Shown in pieces: positions 24,203 to 32,850 of a DNA stretch of 64,000 nt (the first letter of the stretch is position 1; the number at the start of each line of letters is the position of its first letter). Under the pieces are notes generated by a model. It was not told the DNA's origin and searched no databases. It worked only from the letters and a program-made list of their open reading frames with translations. The translations under genes and the position numbers were made by a program. Source of the DNA: Pseudomonas sp. B21-023 (GTDB lineage Bacteria > Pseudomonadota > Gammaproteobacteria > Pseudomonadales > Pseudomonadaceae); the NCBI RefSeq assembly GCF_024749165.1, contig NZ_CP087190.1, positions 5,429,501 through 5,493,500 on the forward strand. The letters are read 5' to 3'.

Positions 24203-26008
24203 TTAGATGGACAGACCGAAGTCTTCTTCCTTCATCGCCATGAGGTTGTCGGCGCCAGACAGAATCGCCGCCACGTGGCTGCGGGTACGCGGCAGGATGC
24301 GCTGGAAGTAGAAGCGCGCAGTCTGCAGCTTGGCGGTGTAGAAAGCCTCTTCGCTGGTGCCGGCCGCCAGTTTCTCGGCTGCCAGGCGGGCGATGTCGGC
24401 CCAGAAGTAGGCCAGGCACGCATAGCCGGAGTACATCAGGTAGTCCACCGAAGCGGCACCCACTTCCTCGCGGTCCTTCATCGCGGCCATGCCGATCTTC
24501 ATGGTCAGCTCGCCCCACTCCTTGTTGATCGCGGCCAGTGGCTCGACGAACTCCTTGGTGGCGGCGTTGCCTTCCTGGGATTGGCAGAACTTGTGAACGA
24601 TCTTGGTGAAGCCCTTGAGCGCCTCGCCCTGGGTCATCAGCACCTTGCGGCCGAGCAGGTCGAGCGCCTGGATGCCGGTGGTGCCTTCGTACAGCATGGA
24701 AATACGGCTGTCGCGCACGTTCTGCTCCATGCCCCACTCGGCGATGAAGCCGTGGCCGCCGTAGATCTGCACGCCGTGGTTGGCAGACTCGAAACCGACT
24801 TCGGTCATGAACGCCTTGGCAATCGGGGTCAGGAAGGCCAGCAGCGCGTCGGCCTTCTTGCGCTCTTCCTCGTCCTGGCTGTACTTGACGATGTCCACCT
24901 GCTTGGCGGTGAAGTAGACCATGGCGCGGTTGCCTTCGGCGAAGGCCTTCATGGTCAGCAGCATGCGGCGCACGTCCGGGTGGACGATAATCGGGTCAGC
25001 GGCTTTTTCCGGTGCTTTCGGGCCGGTCAGCGAGCGCATCTGCAGGCGATCGCGGGCATATTTCAGGCCGCCCTGGAATGCCACTTCGGCGTGGGCCAGG
25101 CCTTGCAGCGCGGTACCCAGGCGAGCAGTGTTCATGAAGGTGAACATGCAGTTCAGGCCCTTGTTGGCGGGGCCGATCAGGTAGCCGGTGGCGCTATCGA
25201 AGTTCATCACGCAGGTGGCGTTGCCGTGGATGCCCATCTTGTGCTCGAGCGAGCCGCAGCTCACGCCGTTGCGCTCGCCCGCGCCGCCTTCGGCGTTGGG
25301 CAGGAACTTCGGCACGATGAACAGCGAGATGCCCTTGGTGCCGGCCGGTGCGTCGGGCAGGCGGGCCAGGACGATGTGCACGATGTTGTCGGCCATGTCG
25401 TGCTCACCGGCCGAGATGAATATCTTGGTGCCGGACACTTTGTAGCTGCCGTCGGCCTGAGGTTCGGCCTTGGTGCGCAACATGCCCAAGTCGGTGCCGC
25501 AGTGCGGTTCGGTCAGGCACATGGTGCCGGTCCATTCGCCGGACACCAGTTTGGTCAGGTAGGTCTCCTGCTGCTCGGGGGTACCGTGCTCGGAGATGGT
25601 GTTCATCGCGCCATGGGACAGGCCTGGGTACATGCCCCACGACCAGTTCGACTCACCGACCATTTCGCTCAGGGCCAGGCCCAGCGACTCAGGCAGGCCC
25701 TGGCCGCCGTGCTCGGCGTCGTGGGCCAGGCTCGGCCAGCCGCCTTCGACGAACTGCTGGTAGGCTTCCTTGAAGCCGGTCGGGGTCTTCACGCCGGCCT
25801 CGCTCCAGGTGCAGCCTTCCAGGTCGCCGACGCGGTTCAGCGGGGCCAGTACCTCTTCACAGAACTTCGCGCCTTCCTGCAGGATCGCGTCGACCATGTC
25901 GGGCGTGGCGTCCTGGCAGCCCGGCAGGCTCTGATAATGCGCCTCATAGCCGAGCAGTTCGTCGCGGACGAAGCGGATATCACGCAAGGGGGCTTTGTAA
26001 TCAGGCAT
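24203..26008 (-). CDS. Acyl-CoA dehydrogenase (FadE-like), PsrA-type promoter
   Basis: A 601-residue paralogue of the dehydrogenase at 20738-22516, with the same motifs in the same order: TMCLTEPHCGTDLG, KIFISAGEHDMADN, GLNCMFTFMNTARLGTALQGL and GGHGFIAEWGMEQNVRDSRISMLYEGTTGIQALDL. It begins the beta-oxidation cycle. The ATG at 26008 has AGAGGTTC upstream. Its promoter shows TTGACA-17-TAAGTT followed at once by a PsrA-type palindrome, so induction by long-chain acyl-CoA is expected. Confidence 0.92.
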   Translation of the reverse strand: MPDYKAPLRDIRFVRDELLGYEAHYQSLPGCQDATPDMVDAILQEGAKFCEEVLAPLNRVGDLEGCTWSEAGVKTPTGFKEAYQQFVEGGWPSLAHDAEHGGQGLPESLGLALSEMVGESNWSWGMYPGLSHGAMNTISEHGTPEQQETYLTKLVSGEWTGTMCLTEPHCGTDLGMLRTKAEPQADGSYKVSGTKIFISAGEHDMADNIVHIVLARLPDAPAGTKGISLFIVPKFLPNAEGGAGERNGVSCGSLEHKMGIHGNATCVMNFDSATGYLIGPANKGLNCMFTFMNTARLGTALQGLAHAEVAFQGGLKYARDRLQMRSLTGPKAPEKAADPIIVHPDVRRMLLTMKAFAEGNRAMVYFTAKQVDIVKYSQDEEERKKADALLAFLTPIAKAFMTEVGFESANHGVQIYGGHGFIAEWGMEQNVRDSRISMLYEGTTGIQALDLLGRKVLMTQGEALKGFTKIVHKFCQSQEGNAATKEFVEPLAAINKEWGELTMKIGMAAMKDREEVGAASVDYLMYSGYACLAYFWADIARLAAEKLAAGTSEEAFYTAKLQTARFYFQRILPRTRSHVAAILSGADNLMAMKEEDFGLSI

Positions 26009-26077
26009 TGCGATGAACCTCTGTGATGAGTTCGGTAGGGAGACCGCGGGTACCGACCAGCTCTTGGCGGCTTTCGG

Positions 26078-26122
26078 TCAAACAGTTGTTTGAAACTTAC
26101 GTTTAGGAGGCCTCGCTGTCAA
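26078..26122 (-). promoter_or_regulatory. Promoter with PsrA-type operator for the acyl-CoA dehydrogenase
   Basis: On the minus strand TTGACA (26122-26117) and TAAGTT (26099-26094) are 17 bp apart. The palindrome TCAAACAGTTGTTTGA (26078-26093) starts right after the -10, over the likely start site. It fits the (G/C)AAAC-N2-4-GTTT(G/C) consensus of PsrA, the fatty-acid-responsive TetR repressor of Pseudomonas. Confidence 0.75.
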
Positions 26123-26187
26123 GGTGGGCTAACAATGGCATTTATGCCGCCGAATATGATGATTCAGCCAAGCACCCTAAAACGCAT

Positions 26188-26233
26188 CGCGGGGCAAGCC
26201 TGCTCCCACGAATGGAAGCGGGCTTGCCCCGCG
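26188..26233. repeat. REP-type inverted repeat
   Basis: Two 17-nt arms (CGCGGGGCAAGCCTGCT / AGCGGGCTTGCCCCGCG, one T-G pair) around a 12-nt loop containing TCCCAC-like sequence, typical of P. putida REP elements. It lies 26 nt after the small gene at 26259 and may end its transcript. Confidence 0.75.
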
Positions 26234-26258
26234 AAGTAAGCGAATGGGGTTCAGCGAG

Positions 26259-26555
26259 TCAGGCGTAGGTGTCGATGAACCGACCGAGCATTTCATCGGA
26301 AGCCTTGGCGACTTTGGCACCCAGTTCGACTTCGTGCTTGCCCAGGGCCAGTTGCACGGTGCTGGTGGCCAGATCCATCTGCTGGCTGCGGTCAACGCCT
26401 CGCAGGCGCTCGGCCTGGTAGTCGGTGGACTGCCCGCTGGTGCCACGCTCGACGGCGCCGCTGGCGATCTGCTGGGCGGCCTGGTCGACACGGTTCTGGC
26501 CGTTCTGGATGGCACCCAGGCCCGCGTAGTAGGCGGAGCTCGCATTGATTTCCAT
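26259..26555 (-). CDS. Small helical protein of unknown function
   Basis: A 98-residue acidic, almost certainly all-helical protein with no cysteine, signal peptide or membrane segment. The N-terminal YYAGLGAIQNGQNRVDQAAQQI stretch and the C-terminal LALGKHEVELGAKVAKASDEML amphipathic helix resemble the terminal helices of flagellin-like or rod/hook-type proteins, but only in general style. The ATG at 26555 is chosen because the frame upstream of it changes to a non-protein-like composition. It lies on the same strand as the bio genes, 110 nt after bioD, and is probably separate from them. Confidence 0.7.
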   Translation of the reverse strand: MEINASSAYYAGLGAIQNGQNRVDQAAQQIASGAVERGTSGQSTDYQAERLRGVDRSQQMDLATSTVQLALGKHEVELGAKVAKASDEMLGRFIDTYA

Positions 26556-26665
26556 GTCAGGACTCCATGACGCTGGATGATTAACAGGCCTTATTAAAGC
26601 AGCAGAACGGGAAAAAGGCCCGTTGAAATCCCTAATAGCCTTGTGCCAGCCGATAGACAGTAGGC

Positions 26666-27346
26666 CTAATCCAACAGGTCCAGGTGCAAATGCTCGGCCA
26701 CCGCAGCCGCGCCCGCCACCTTCAACCAGGGCACGCGCCCCAGGCATGGTGCGGGCAGCCGCTCGGCCAGGCTCGACAGGTTCTCCTCCAGACGCGATGT
26801 CCGCGGATCGACGATGTTCGCCACCCAACCGGCCAGTTGCAGGCCGTCGCGGGCGATGGCCTCGGCGCTGAGCAAGGCATGGTTGATGCACCCCAACCGC
26901 ACCCTTACCACCAGGATTACCGGCAGTTTCAGGGCAATGGCCAGGTCTGACAGGTTGGCATGATCGGACAACGGCACCCGCCAGCCACCGGCCCCTTCGA
27001 TCAAGGTGAAGTCGGCGTGCTGCGCCAGCACCTGCTGCATCGCATCACGCAGCACCGGTACGCTCAACACCACCCCCGCCTCGTGCGCCGCCACGTGTGG
27101 AGCGATGGCCGGCTCGAAAGCGAAAGGGTTGACCGATTCATAGGGCAGTTTGACCGAGCTTTCGTCAATCAATGCCAGGGCATCGCTGTTGCGCAACCCT
27201 CTGGGCGTCACCATGCACCCGGATGCCACCGGCTTGGCCGCCAACGTGCTCAGCCCCGACTGCATCGCCGCATGCAGCAGACCCGCGGCGATGGTGGTCT
27301 TGCCGACATCGGTGTCGGTGCCGGCAATGAAATAGGCCTGGCTCAT
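26666..27346 (-). CDS. bioD: ATP-dependent dethiobiotin synthetase
   Basis: A 226-residue BioD that carboxylates 7,8-diaminopelargonate and closes the ureido ring using ATP. The P-loop GTDTDVGKTT is at residues 8-17, and EGAGGWRVPL is the second signature. Last gene of bioBFHCD; one base separates its ATG from the bioC stop. bioA is not in the window, which is usual in Pseudomonas where it lies elsewhere. Confidence 0.95.
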   Translation of the reverse strand: MSQAYFIAGTDTDVGKTTIAAGLLHAAMQSGLSTLAAKPVASGCMVTPRGLRNSDALALIDESSVKLPYESVNPFAFEPAIAPHVAAHEAGVVLSVPVLRDAMQQVLAQHADFTLIEGAGGWRVPLSDHANLSDLAIALKLPVILVVRVRLGCINHALLSAEAIARDGLQLAGWVANIVDPRTSRLEENLSSLAERLPAPCLGRVPWLKVAGAAAVAEHLHLDLLD

Positions 27347-27347
27347 G

Positions 27348-28172
27348 TCACTGCTCCCCGGCCAGCGGTTTGCGCAAGACGCCATACACCACCTGATAGG
27401 TGGCAGGCAGCCCCTGAGGCTGGCGGAACTGTTCATAGGCCTGCAACAGGCCCTGCATCCGCGCACGTCCGGTCAACCCCGATGGGCGCCCCGGATTGAT
27501 GTTGTGCGCACCCAGCGCCTTGAGCTCGTGGGTCAGGCTGCGCACGTCGGGGTAATGCAGTACATGGGGATGTCGCTCCAGGCCGATCAGCTCCAGACCG
27601 CTTTCCCCGCATAGACGCTGGTAATCCTCGAAACGCCGGAAGCGATTGACGTGCACCATGCCATCGACGGCTTGCCAGCTGGCACGCAACTCATCAAGGG
27701 TGCCCACGCACAAGCTGCTGAATGCCAGCACCCCGCCTGGGCGCAGCACCCGCCGCGCCTCACCCAGCACGCTGGCGAACTGGCCGCACCACTGCACCGC
27801 TAGGCTGCTGAACAGCAGATCGACACTGCCATCGCGCAACGGCAGACGCTCGGCGTCACCCGTCACATGGTGCCGGGCGCCGCCTTGCTCACGGGCATGG
27901 CGCAACATGCCCTCGGCAATGTCCACCGCCACACCGTCGGCATCGCTGAAGCGCTCGGCCAGGACCCGGCTGAAATGGCCGGTGCCACTGCCCATGTCCA
28001 GCCAGCGCGCTGGGACGAGCCCTGCGGGCAGTTTCCCCAACAGCGCCATGCCTACTGCGCGCTGCAAGGCCGCGACACTGTCATAGCTGGCTGCGGCGCG
28101 GGAAAACGAAGCCGCCACCTGGCGCTTGTCCGGCAGGGCACCGGGCAAGGTGGGCTGGGAAAGATCAGTCAT
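27348..28172 (-). CDS. bioC: Malonyl-ACP O-methyltransferase BioC
   Basis: A 274-residue class I SAM methyltransferase that caps malonyl-ACP so that fatty-acid enzymes can build pimelate. The SAM motif LDMGSGTGHFSRVLAERF follows a RQVAASFSRAAASYD N-terminus characteristic of BioC. The ATG at 28172 is preferred (GAGAGTGG just upstream); an in-frame ATG at 28184 is the alternative. It overlaps the bioH 3' end by 8 nt. Confidence 0.93.
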   Translation of the reverse strand: MTDLSQPTLPGALPDKRQVAASFSRAAASYDSVAALQRAVGMALLGKLPAGLVPARWLDMGSGTGHFSRVLAERFSDADGVAVDIAEGMLRHAREQGGARHHVTGDAERLPLRDGSVDLLFSSLAVQWCGQFASVLGEARRVLRPGGVLAFSSLCVGTLDELRASWQAVDGMVHVNRFRRFEDYQRLCGESGLELIGLERHPHVLHYPDVRSLTHELKALGAHNINPGRPSGLTGRARMQGLLQAYEQFRQPQGLPATYQVVYGVLRKPLAGEQ

Positions 28173-28896
28173 CGCCACTCTCATGCAGGAAACTCTTGAT
28201 GCCCGCCGCCAGCTCCTGCGGGTACTCCAGCAGGAAGGCGTGGGAACTGTCTTCGACCAGGCCGACTTCCACGTCGGGCAACAGGTCGCTCAGGGCCTTG
28301 GCAGCCTCCACCGGCACCAGCGCATCACTGCCGGCGAACAGGTGCAGCTGCGGGCCGCCGTATTGCTCCAGGGCAGCGCGTGTATCAAGGCTGGCCAGCA
28401 CCTCCAGACCGGTGGCCAGGTACAGCGGATCGGTGTCGGGCACGCCGACGCCCAGTTGGCGCAGCAAGGTGCGCGGTTGCTGCGCGCCATCGCTGCACAA
28501 GGTGCGAAAGCGCTTGAGGGTCACCTGGGTATGGCTGCGGCAGCCATCGAGGAAGGTACCGAAGGTATCCGGTGCCATCCCGTGCGGCCAATCCGGCCGA
28601 GCGACAAAGCTGGGGTTGCTCGCCAGCGTGAGCAAGCCGCAGCAATGATCGCCGCGCTTGTGGGCCAGGGCGCTGGCGAGCATGCCACCCAGCGACCAGC
28701 CGCCAAGCCACACGTCGTTGGGCAGCTTGCGGTCGAGGTAGTCGACCCAGGCCAGCGGGTCGCTGTCGGCCAGGTCCGGCAACGGCATCAGTTCGACCTG
28801 CAGGCGCGGGTCCTGAGCACGCAGGCTGGCGGCCAGCGGCTCCAGTGAGGCGGTGCCCAGCCCCCAGCCGGGCAGAAGGATCATTCGGTTACGCAT
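28165..28896 (-). CDS. bioH: Pimeloyl-ACP methyl ester carboxylesterase BioH
   Basis: A 243-residue alpha/beta hydrolase that removes the BioC methyl group from pimeloyl-ACP. The nucleophile elbow GWSLGGM carries the Ser; the GSDALVP Asp and DSSHAFLLEYP His complete the triad. The ATG at 28896 (MRNRMILLPGWG) gives the family N-terminus. It overlaps the bioF stop by 8 nt and bioC by a few bases. Confidence 0.94.
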   Translation of the reverse strand: MRNRMILLPGWGLGTASLEPLAASLRAQDPRLQVELMPLPDLADSDPLAWVDYLDRKLPNDVWLGGWSLGGMLASALAHKRGDHCCGLLTLASNPSFVARPDWPHGMAPDTFGTFLDGCRSHTQVTLKRFRTLCSDGAQQPRTLLRQLGVGVPDTDPLYLATGLEVLASLDTRAALEQYGGPQLHLFAGSDALVPVEAAKALSDLLPDVEVGLVEDSSHAFLLEYPQELAAGIKSFLHESGDD

Positions 28897-30061
28897 CGGC
28901 GGACTCCAGCTGTGGATAACACTCGGCCAATGCATTCAACAATAGCTGCACCTGTGCCTCACTGTGGGCGGCGCTCAGGGTCACCCGCAGACGGGCGCTG
29001 CCAGCGGGTACGGTGGGTGGGCGAATCGCCGTGACCAGCAGACCGCGTTCACGCAACAAGCGGGACAATGCCAGCGCCCGCCCCGCATCGCCGATAAGGA
29101 TCGGCTGGATCGCGGTGTGGCTGTCCATCAGGGTCAGGCCGATCTGCTCGGCGCCTGTGCGGAACTGCTGGATCAGCGCGGCCAGGTGCTCGCGCCGCCA
29201 GCGCTCCCGACGCAGCAGCTCCAGCGCCTTGAGTGTGGCGCACGCCAATGCCGGTGGCTGGCTGGTGGTGTAGATGTAGGGCCGGGCGAACTGCACCAGC
29301 GCCTCGATCAGATCCTCGCTGCCGGCAACGAAGGCGCCGGCGGTACCACAGGCCTTGCCCAGCGTGCCGATCAGCACCGGCACGTCATCGACACCCAGGC
29401 CGAAATGCTCGACCAGGCCGCCGCCGTTGGCGCCCAAGGTACCAAAGCCATGGGCATCGTCGACCATCAGCCATGCCCCACGGCCGCAGGCGACCTTGGC
29501 CAGGGCCGGCAGGTCGGCGCAATCGCCATCCATGCTGAACACGCCATCGGTGACCACCAGGGTATTGCCGGTGGCTTTCTCCAGGCGACTGGCCAGGCTG
29601 GCCGGGTCGTTGTGCAGATAGCGGCTGAAGCGGGCGCCACTGAGCAGCCCGCCGTCGAGCAGGGAAGCGTGGTTGAGGCGGTCCTGCAAGACTGTGTCGC
29701 CCTGCCCCACCAGCGCGGTGATGGCCCCGAGGTTGGCCATGTAGCCAGTGGAAAACAGCAACGCGCGAGGGCGCCCGGTCAACTCGGCCAGTGCTTCTTC
29801 AACGTCATGGTGCGGCGTGCTGTGGCCGATCACCAGGTGCGAGGCGCCACCGCCGACACCCCAGCGCTCGGCGCCATCGCGCCAGGCCTTGATCACCTCG
29901 GGGTGATTGGCCAGGCCCAGGTAGTCATTGCTGCAGAAGGCCAGCAGCGGCTGGCCATCGACCACCACCTGCGGCACTTGCGGGCTTTCCAGCAGCGGCC
30001 GTTGCCGATAGAGGTCCGCGGCACGCCGTTCGGCCAGGCGCGCGGCGAGATCGAAGGCCAT
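28889..30061 (-). CDS. bioF: 8-amino-7-oxononanoate synthase BioF
   Basis: A 390-residue PLP enzyme joining pimeloyl-ACP (or -CoA) and L-alanine with loss of CO2. Motifs include FCSNDYLGLANHP, DDAHGFGTLG with the PLP-contacting Asp, and IGTLGKACGTAGAFV with the Schiff-base Lys. The ATG is two bases after the bioB stop, consistent with a single transcript. Confidence 0.95.
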   Translation of the reverse strand: MAFDLAARLAERRAADLYRQRPLLESPQVPQVVVDGQPLLAFCSNDYLGLANHPEVIKAWRDGAERWGVGGGASHLVIGHSTPHHDVEEALAELTGRPRALLFSTGYMANLGAITALVGQGDTVLQDRLNHASLLDGGLLSGARFSRYLHNDPASLASRLEKATGNTLVVTDGVFSMDGDCADLPALAKVACGRGAWLMVDDAHGFGTLGANGGGLVEHFGLGVDDVPVLIGTLGKACGTAGAFVAGSEDLIEALVQFARPYIYTTSQPPALACATLKALELLRRERWRREHLAALIQQFRTGAEQIGLTLMDSHTAIQPILIGDAGRALALSRLLRERGLLVTAIRPPTVPAGSARLRVTLSAAHSEAQVQLLLNALAECYPQLESADA

Positions 30062-30063
30062 GC

Positions 30064-31122
30064 TCAGGCCGAGGCTGCGTCGTAGAACAGCTCGCTGCTG
30101 CGCTGCTCGACCAGCGCCTGTTCGATGGCGGCCTGGTGCACTTCGTCGGCGTGCTCTTCGCGGGCTTCCGGCTGGATACCCAGGCGGGCGAACAGCTGCA
30201 TGTCCTTGTCGGCCTGCGGGTTGGCCGTGGTCAGCAGCTTCTCGCCGTAGAAGATCGAGTTGGCCCCGGCCATGAACGCCAGGGCCTGCATCTGCTCGTT
30301 CATCTGCTCACGGCCGGCCGACAGGCGCACGTGGGACTTGGGCATGAGGATCCGGGCCACGGCCAGCATGCGGATGAAGTCGAACGGATCGACGTCTTCC
30401 TCATCGGCCAGCGGCGTGCCGGCAACCTTGACCAGCATGTTGATCGGCACCGACTCCGGGTGCTCGGGGAGGTTGGCCAGCTGGATCAACAGGCCGGCGC
30501 GGTCGTCCAGCGACTCGCCCATGCCAAGGATGCCCCCGGAGCAGATCTTCATGCCCGCGTCACGCACATAGGCCAGGGTCTGCAGGCGTTCGCTGTAGGT
30601 ACGGGTGGTGATGATGCTGCCGTAGAACTCCGGCGAGGTGTCGAGGTTGTGGTTGTAGTAGTCCAGGCCGGCTTGGGCCAAGGCCTGGGTCTGCTCCTGG
30701 TCGAGCTTGCCGAGGGTCATGCAGGTTTCCAGGCCCATGGCCTTGACCCCTTTGACCATCTCCAGCACGTAGGGCATGTCCTTGGCCGAGGGATGCTTCC
30801 ACGCCGCGCCCATGCAGAAGCGGGTCGAGCCGATGGCCTTGGCCCGGGCGGCCTCCTCCAGCACCTTCTGCACTTCCATCAGCTTCTGTTTTTCCAGCCC
30901 GGTGTTGTAGTGGCCGGACTGCGGACAATATTTGCAATCTTCCGGGCAGGCGCCGGTCTTGATCGACAACAGCGTGGAAACCTGCACGCGGTTGGGGTCG
31001 AAATGTGCACGGTGAACGGTCTGGGCCTGGAACAGCAGGTCATTGAACGGCTGCTGAAACAGTGCCTTGACCTCGGCCAGGGACCAGTCGTGACGGGTTG
31101 TTGCAATTGCGCTGGCGCTCAT
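30064..31122 (-). CDS. bioB: Biotin synthase BioB
   Basis: A 352-residue radical SAM enzyme inserting sulfur into dethiobiotin. The 4Fe-4S motif is Cys59-Cys63-Cys66 (GACPEDCKYCPQSG); downstream YNHNLDT and the conserved Arg/Cys ligands of the 2Fe-2S cluster are present. AAGGAA precedes the ATG at 31122. First gene of the bio operon, behind a BirA-type operator. Confidence 0.96.
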   Translation of the reverse strand: MSASAIATTRHDWSLAEVKALFQQPFNDLLFQAQTVHRAHFDPNRVQVSTLLSIKTGACPEDCKYCPQSGHYNTGLEKQKLMEVQKVLEEAARAKAIGSTRFCMGAAWKHPSAKDMPYVLEMVKGVKAMGLETCMTLGKLDQEQTQALAQAGLDYYNHNLDTSPEFYGSIITTRTYSERLQTLAYVRDAGMKICSGGILGMGESLDDRAGLLIQLANLPEHPESVPINMLVKVAGTPLADEEDVDPFDFIRMLAVARILMPKSHVRLSAGREQMNEQMQALAFMAGANSIFYGEKLLTTANPQADKDMQLFARLGIQPEAREEHADEVHQAAIEQALVEQRSSELFYDAASA

Positions 31123-31195
31123 CGGCGTTTCCTTATCTATGGTCTGACTGACGCCGGGACAGGGAAACCCACCAGCGCATCACGGATAGCTCGCA

Positions 31196-31250
31196 TAGTC
31201 ACGGAAGGCCCCATGAACTGTCAACCAATCAAGAACACACGGGTTTACAT
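31196..31250 (-). promoter_or_regulatory. bioB promoter with BirA operator
   Basis: On the minus strand ATGTAAACC-N15-GGTTGACAG (31250-31218) matches the BirA box TTGTAAACC-N15-GGTTTACAA at 15 of 18 half-site positions. The right half contains TTGACA (31224-31219), which with TGACTA (31201-31196) 17 bp away makes a sigma-70 promoter for bioB. Biotinyl-AMP-bound BirA would cover the -35. The box also covers the first codons of the divergent comF gene. Confidence 0.8.
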
Positions 31251-31950
31251 CTGTACAAATATCGAACAATCCTGTTTGCTTTGCGATGAGCTCGCGGGGC
31301 AGCCCTACCCACTGTGCGTCGCCTGCGAGCAGGCGCTGCCCTGGCTGCAGGAGCAATGCCGCCGTTGCGCGCTGCCCCTGGCCCTGGACGACCTTCTCTG
31401 CGGCAGTTGCAGCCGCCGCCCACCGGCATTCAAACGGGTGATCGCGCCCTGGCATTACGGCTTTCCCGTCGACACCCTGATAAGCCGCTTCAAGCACAAC
31501 AGCCAGTGGCCCCTGGGGCGGTTGCTCGCCCAACTGCTCGGCCAGAACCTGAGCCACCACTATCACGAGGGCTTGCCGCGGCCGGATCGCTTGTTGCCCG
31601 TTCCCCTGGCCAGGCGTCGACTGCGCCAGCGCGGCTTCAACCAGGCGGCGATGCTCGCCCGCTGGCTCGCCAGGCAATTGCGCCTGCCCTGCGACGAGCA
31701 CCTGCTCCAGCGGGTACGCGATACACCGGCGCAACAGGCGCTTGGTGCCAAGGCCCGGCAACGCAATCTGCGCCAGGCCTTCGCCCTCACCCCGGGCAGT
31801 GAACTGGAGGGCCTGCACCTGGCACTGGTCGACGACGTGCTGACCACCGGGGCGACCGCGCAGACCATCGCCCGGTTGCTGCGCAAAGCCGGAGCCCGGC
31901 AGGTGGATATCTACTGCCTGGCGCGCACACCGCGCCCGGGCCAGGCTTGA
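31213..31950 (+). CDS. comF: ComF-family phosphoribosyltransferase-like protein
   Basis: A 245-residue ComF/GntX-type protein: an N-terminal double zinc finger (CLLC...CVAC and CRRC...CGSC) followed by a type I PRTase domain with the PRPP-loop motif LALVDDVLTTGATAQT near the C-terminus. ComF is needed for DNA uptake during competence in some bacteria and assists primosome proteins; its Pseudomonas role is uncertain. The ATG at 31213 has GGAAGG upstream. The BirA site overlaps these first codons, so a start further in remains possible. Confidence 0.88.
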   Translation: MNCQPIKNTRVYICTNIEQSCLLCDELAGQPYPLCVACEQALPWLQEQCRRCALPLALDDLLCGSCSRRPPAFKRVIAPWHYGFPVDTLISRFKHNSQWPLGRLLAQLLGQNLSHHYHEGLPRPDRLLPVPLARRRLRQRGFNQAAMLARWLARQLRLPCDEHLLQRVRDTPAQQALGAKARQRNLRQAFALTPGSELEGLHLALVDDVLTTGATAQTIARLLRKAGARQVDIYCLARTPRPGQA

Positions 31951-32007
31951 CTTGACCCGGTGACGACGGCAACGTCGCGGAACCTTCACCACGCCTGATG
32001 CCCACCC

Positions 32008-32772
32008 ATGTCCCTGCCCGCCTTGCTCACCCAGCACATCGCCCGCCGCCCACAGCGCATCGCCCTGTTGCAACATGTCGCCGAGCAGGGGTCCATCACC
32101 CGCGCCGCCAAGGCCGCGGGGATCAGCTACAAGGCCGCCTGGGATGCCATCGACGAACTCAACAACCTGGCGGCGCAGCCCCTGGTGGAACGCAGCACCG
32201 GGGGCCGGGGCGGTGGTGGCGCCCGGCTGTCCGCCGAAGGCGAACGGGTACTGTGCCTGTACCAGCGCCTGCAGGCATTGCAGGCAGAGATCCTGGAGTC
32301 CGCCGAGGACAGCAGCGACTTCGCCCTGCTTGGCCGGCTGATGCTGCGCACCAGTGCGCGCAACCAGTTGCAGGGACGCATCAGCGGGCTGCGCCGCGAA
32401 GGCCGGCATGACCGTATCAGCCTGGACCTGGGCGGCGGCCTGGAGATCGAGGCCTTGATCACTCGGGGCAGTACCGAACGCCTGGAACTGGCACTTGGGG
32501 GCACGGTGGTGGCGCTGCTGAAGGCGGGGTGGGTGCAGTTGCTGGGGCCGGACGAGCTGGCGGAGCAAGGCAGCAATTGCCTGAAGGCCAAGGTCGAGGA
32601 GCTTGTCGGTGAGCAGGACGGTCCAGTCGAGGTGCGCCTGGCACTGGGTAACGGGCAGACTTTGTGCGCTTTCGCCGAGGCTGACTGGCTGGCGCAGTAT
32701 CAAGTCGGGCCGCAGAGCATGATGCGGGTGCAGTTCCATCCGTCGTTCGTGTTGCTGGGGGTGCCGGTCTAA
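32008..32772 (+). CDS. ModE-like molybdate-responsive regulator
   Basis: A 254-residue protein with the ModE arrangement: an N-terminal LysR-like winged HTH (LLQHVAEQGSITRAAKAAGISYKAAWDAIDELN, residues 20-55), then GGRGGGGARLS and two molybdopterin-binding TOBE (mop) segments (about 118-180 and 190-254) containing SARNQLQG and VEVRLALGNG. ModE binds molybdate and controls mod transport genes. None of these are nearby, so the target lies elsewhere. It is a single gene between comF and srkA. Confidence 0.88.
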   Translation: MSLPALLTQHIARRPQRIALLQHVAEQGSITRAAKAAGISYKAAWDAIDELNNLAAQPLVERSTGGRGGGGARLSAEGERVLCLYQRLQALQAEILESAEDSSDFALLGRLMLRTSARNQLQGRISGLRREGRHDRISLDLGGGLEIEALITRGSTERLELALGGTVVALLKAGWVQLLGPDELAEQGSNCLKAKVEELVGEQDGPVEVRLALGNGQTLCAFAEADWLAQYQVGPQSMMRVQFHPSFVLLGVPV

Positions 32773-32850
32773 CCGGCTACGACAAGGGCGGGGCCTGCCT
32801 TGTGATTGGGGTAACATGCAGCCACGCCGTCCCCGCGCCTGGAGCCTTTC

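Noticed and set aside
24275..26026. 583-codon plus-strand frame opposite the acyl-CoA dehydrogenase
   Set aside because: Shadow frame. The same kind of frame also appears opposite the paralogue at 20945-22534, as expected when both sense genes are homologous.
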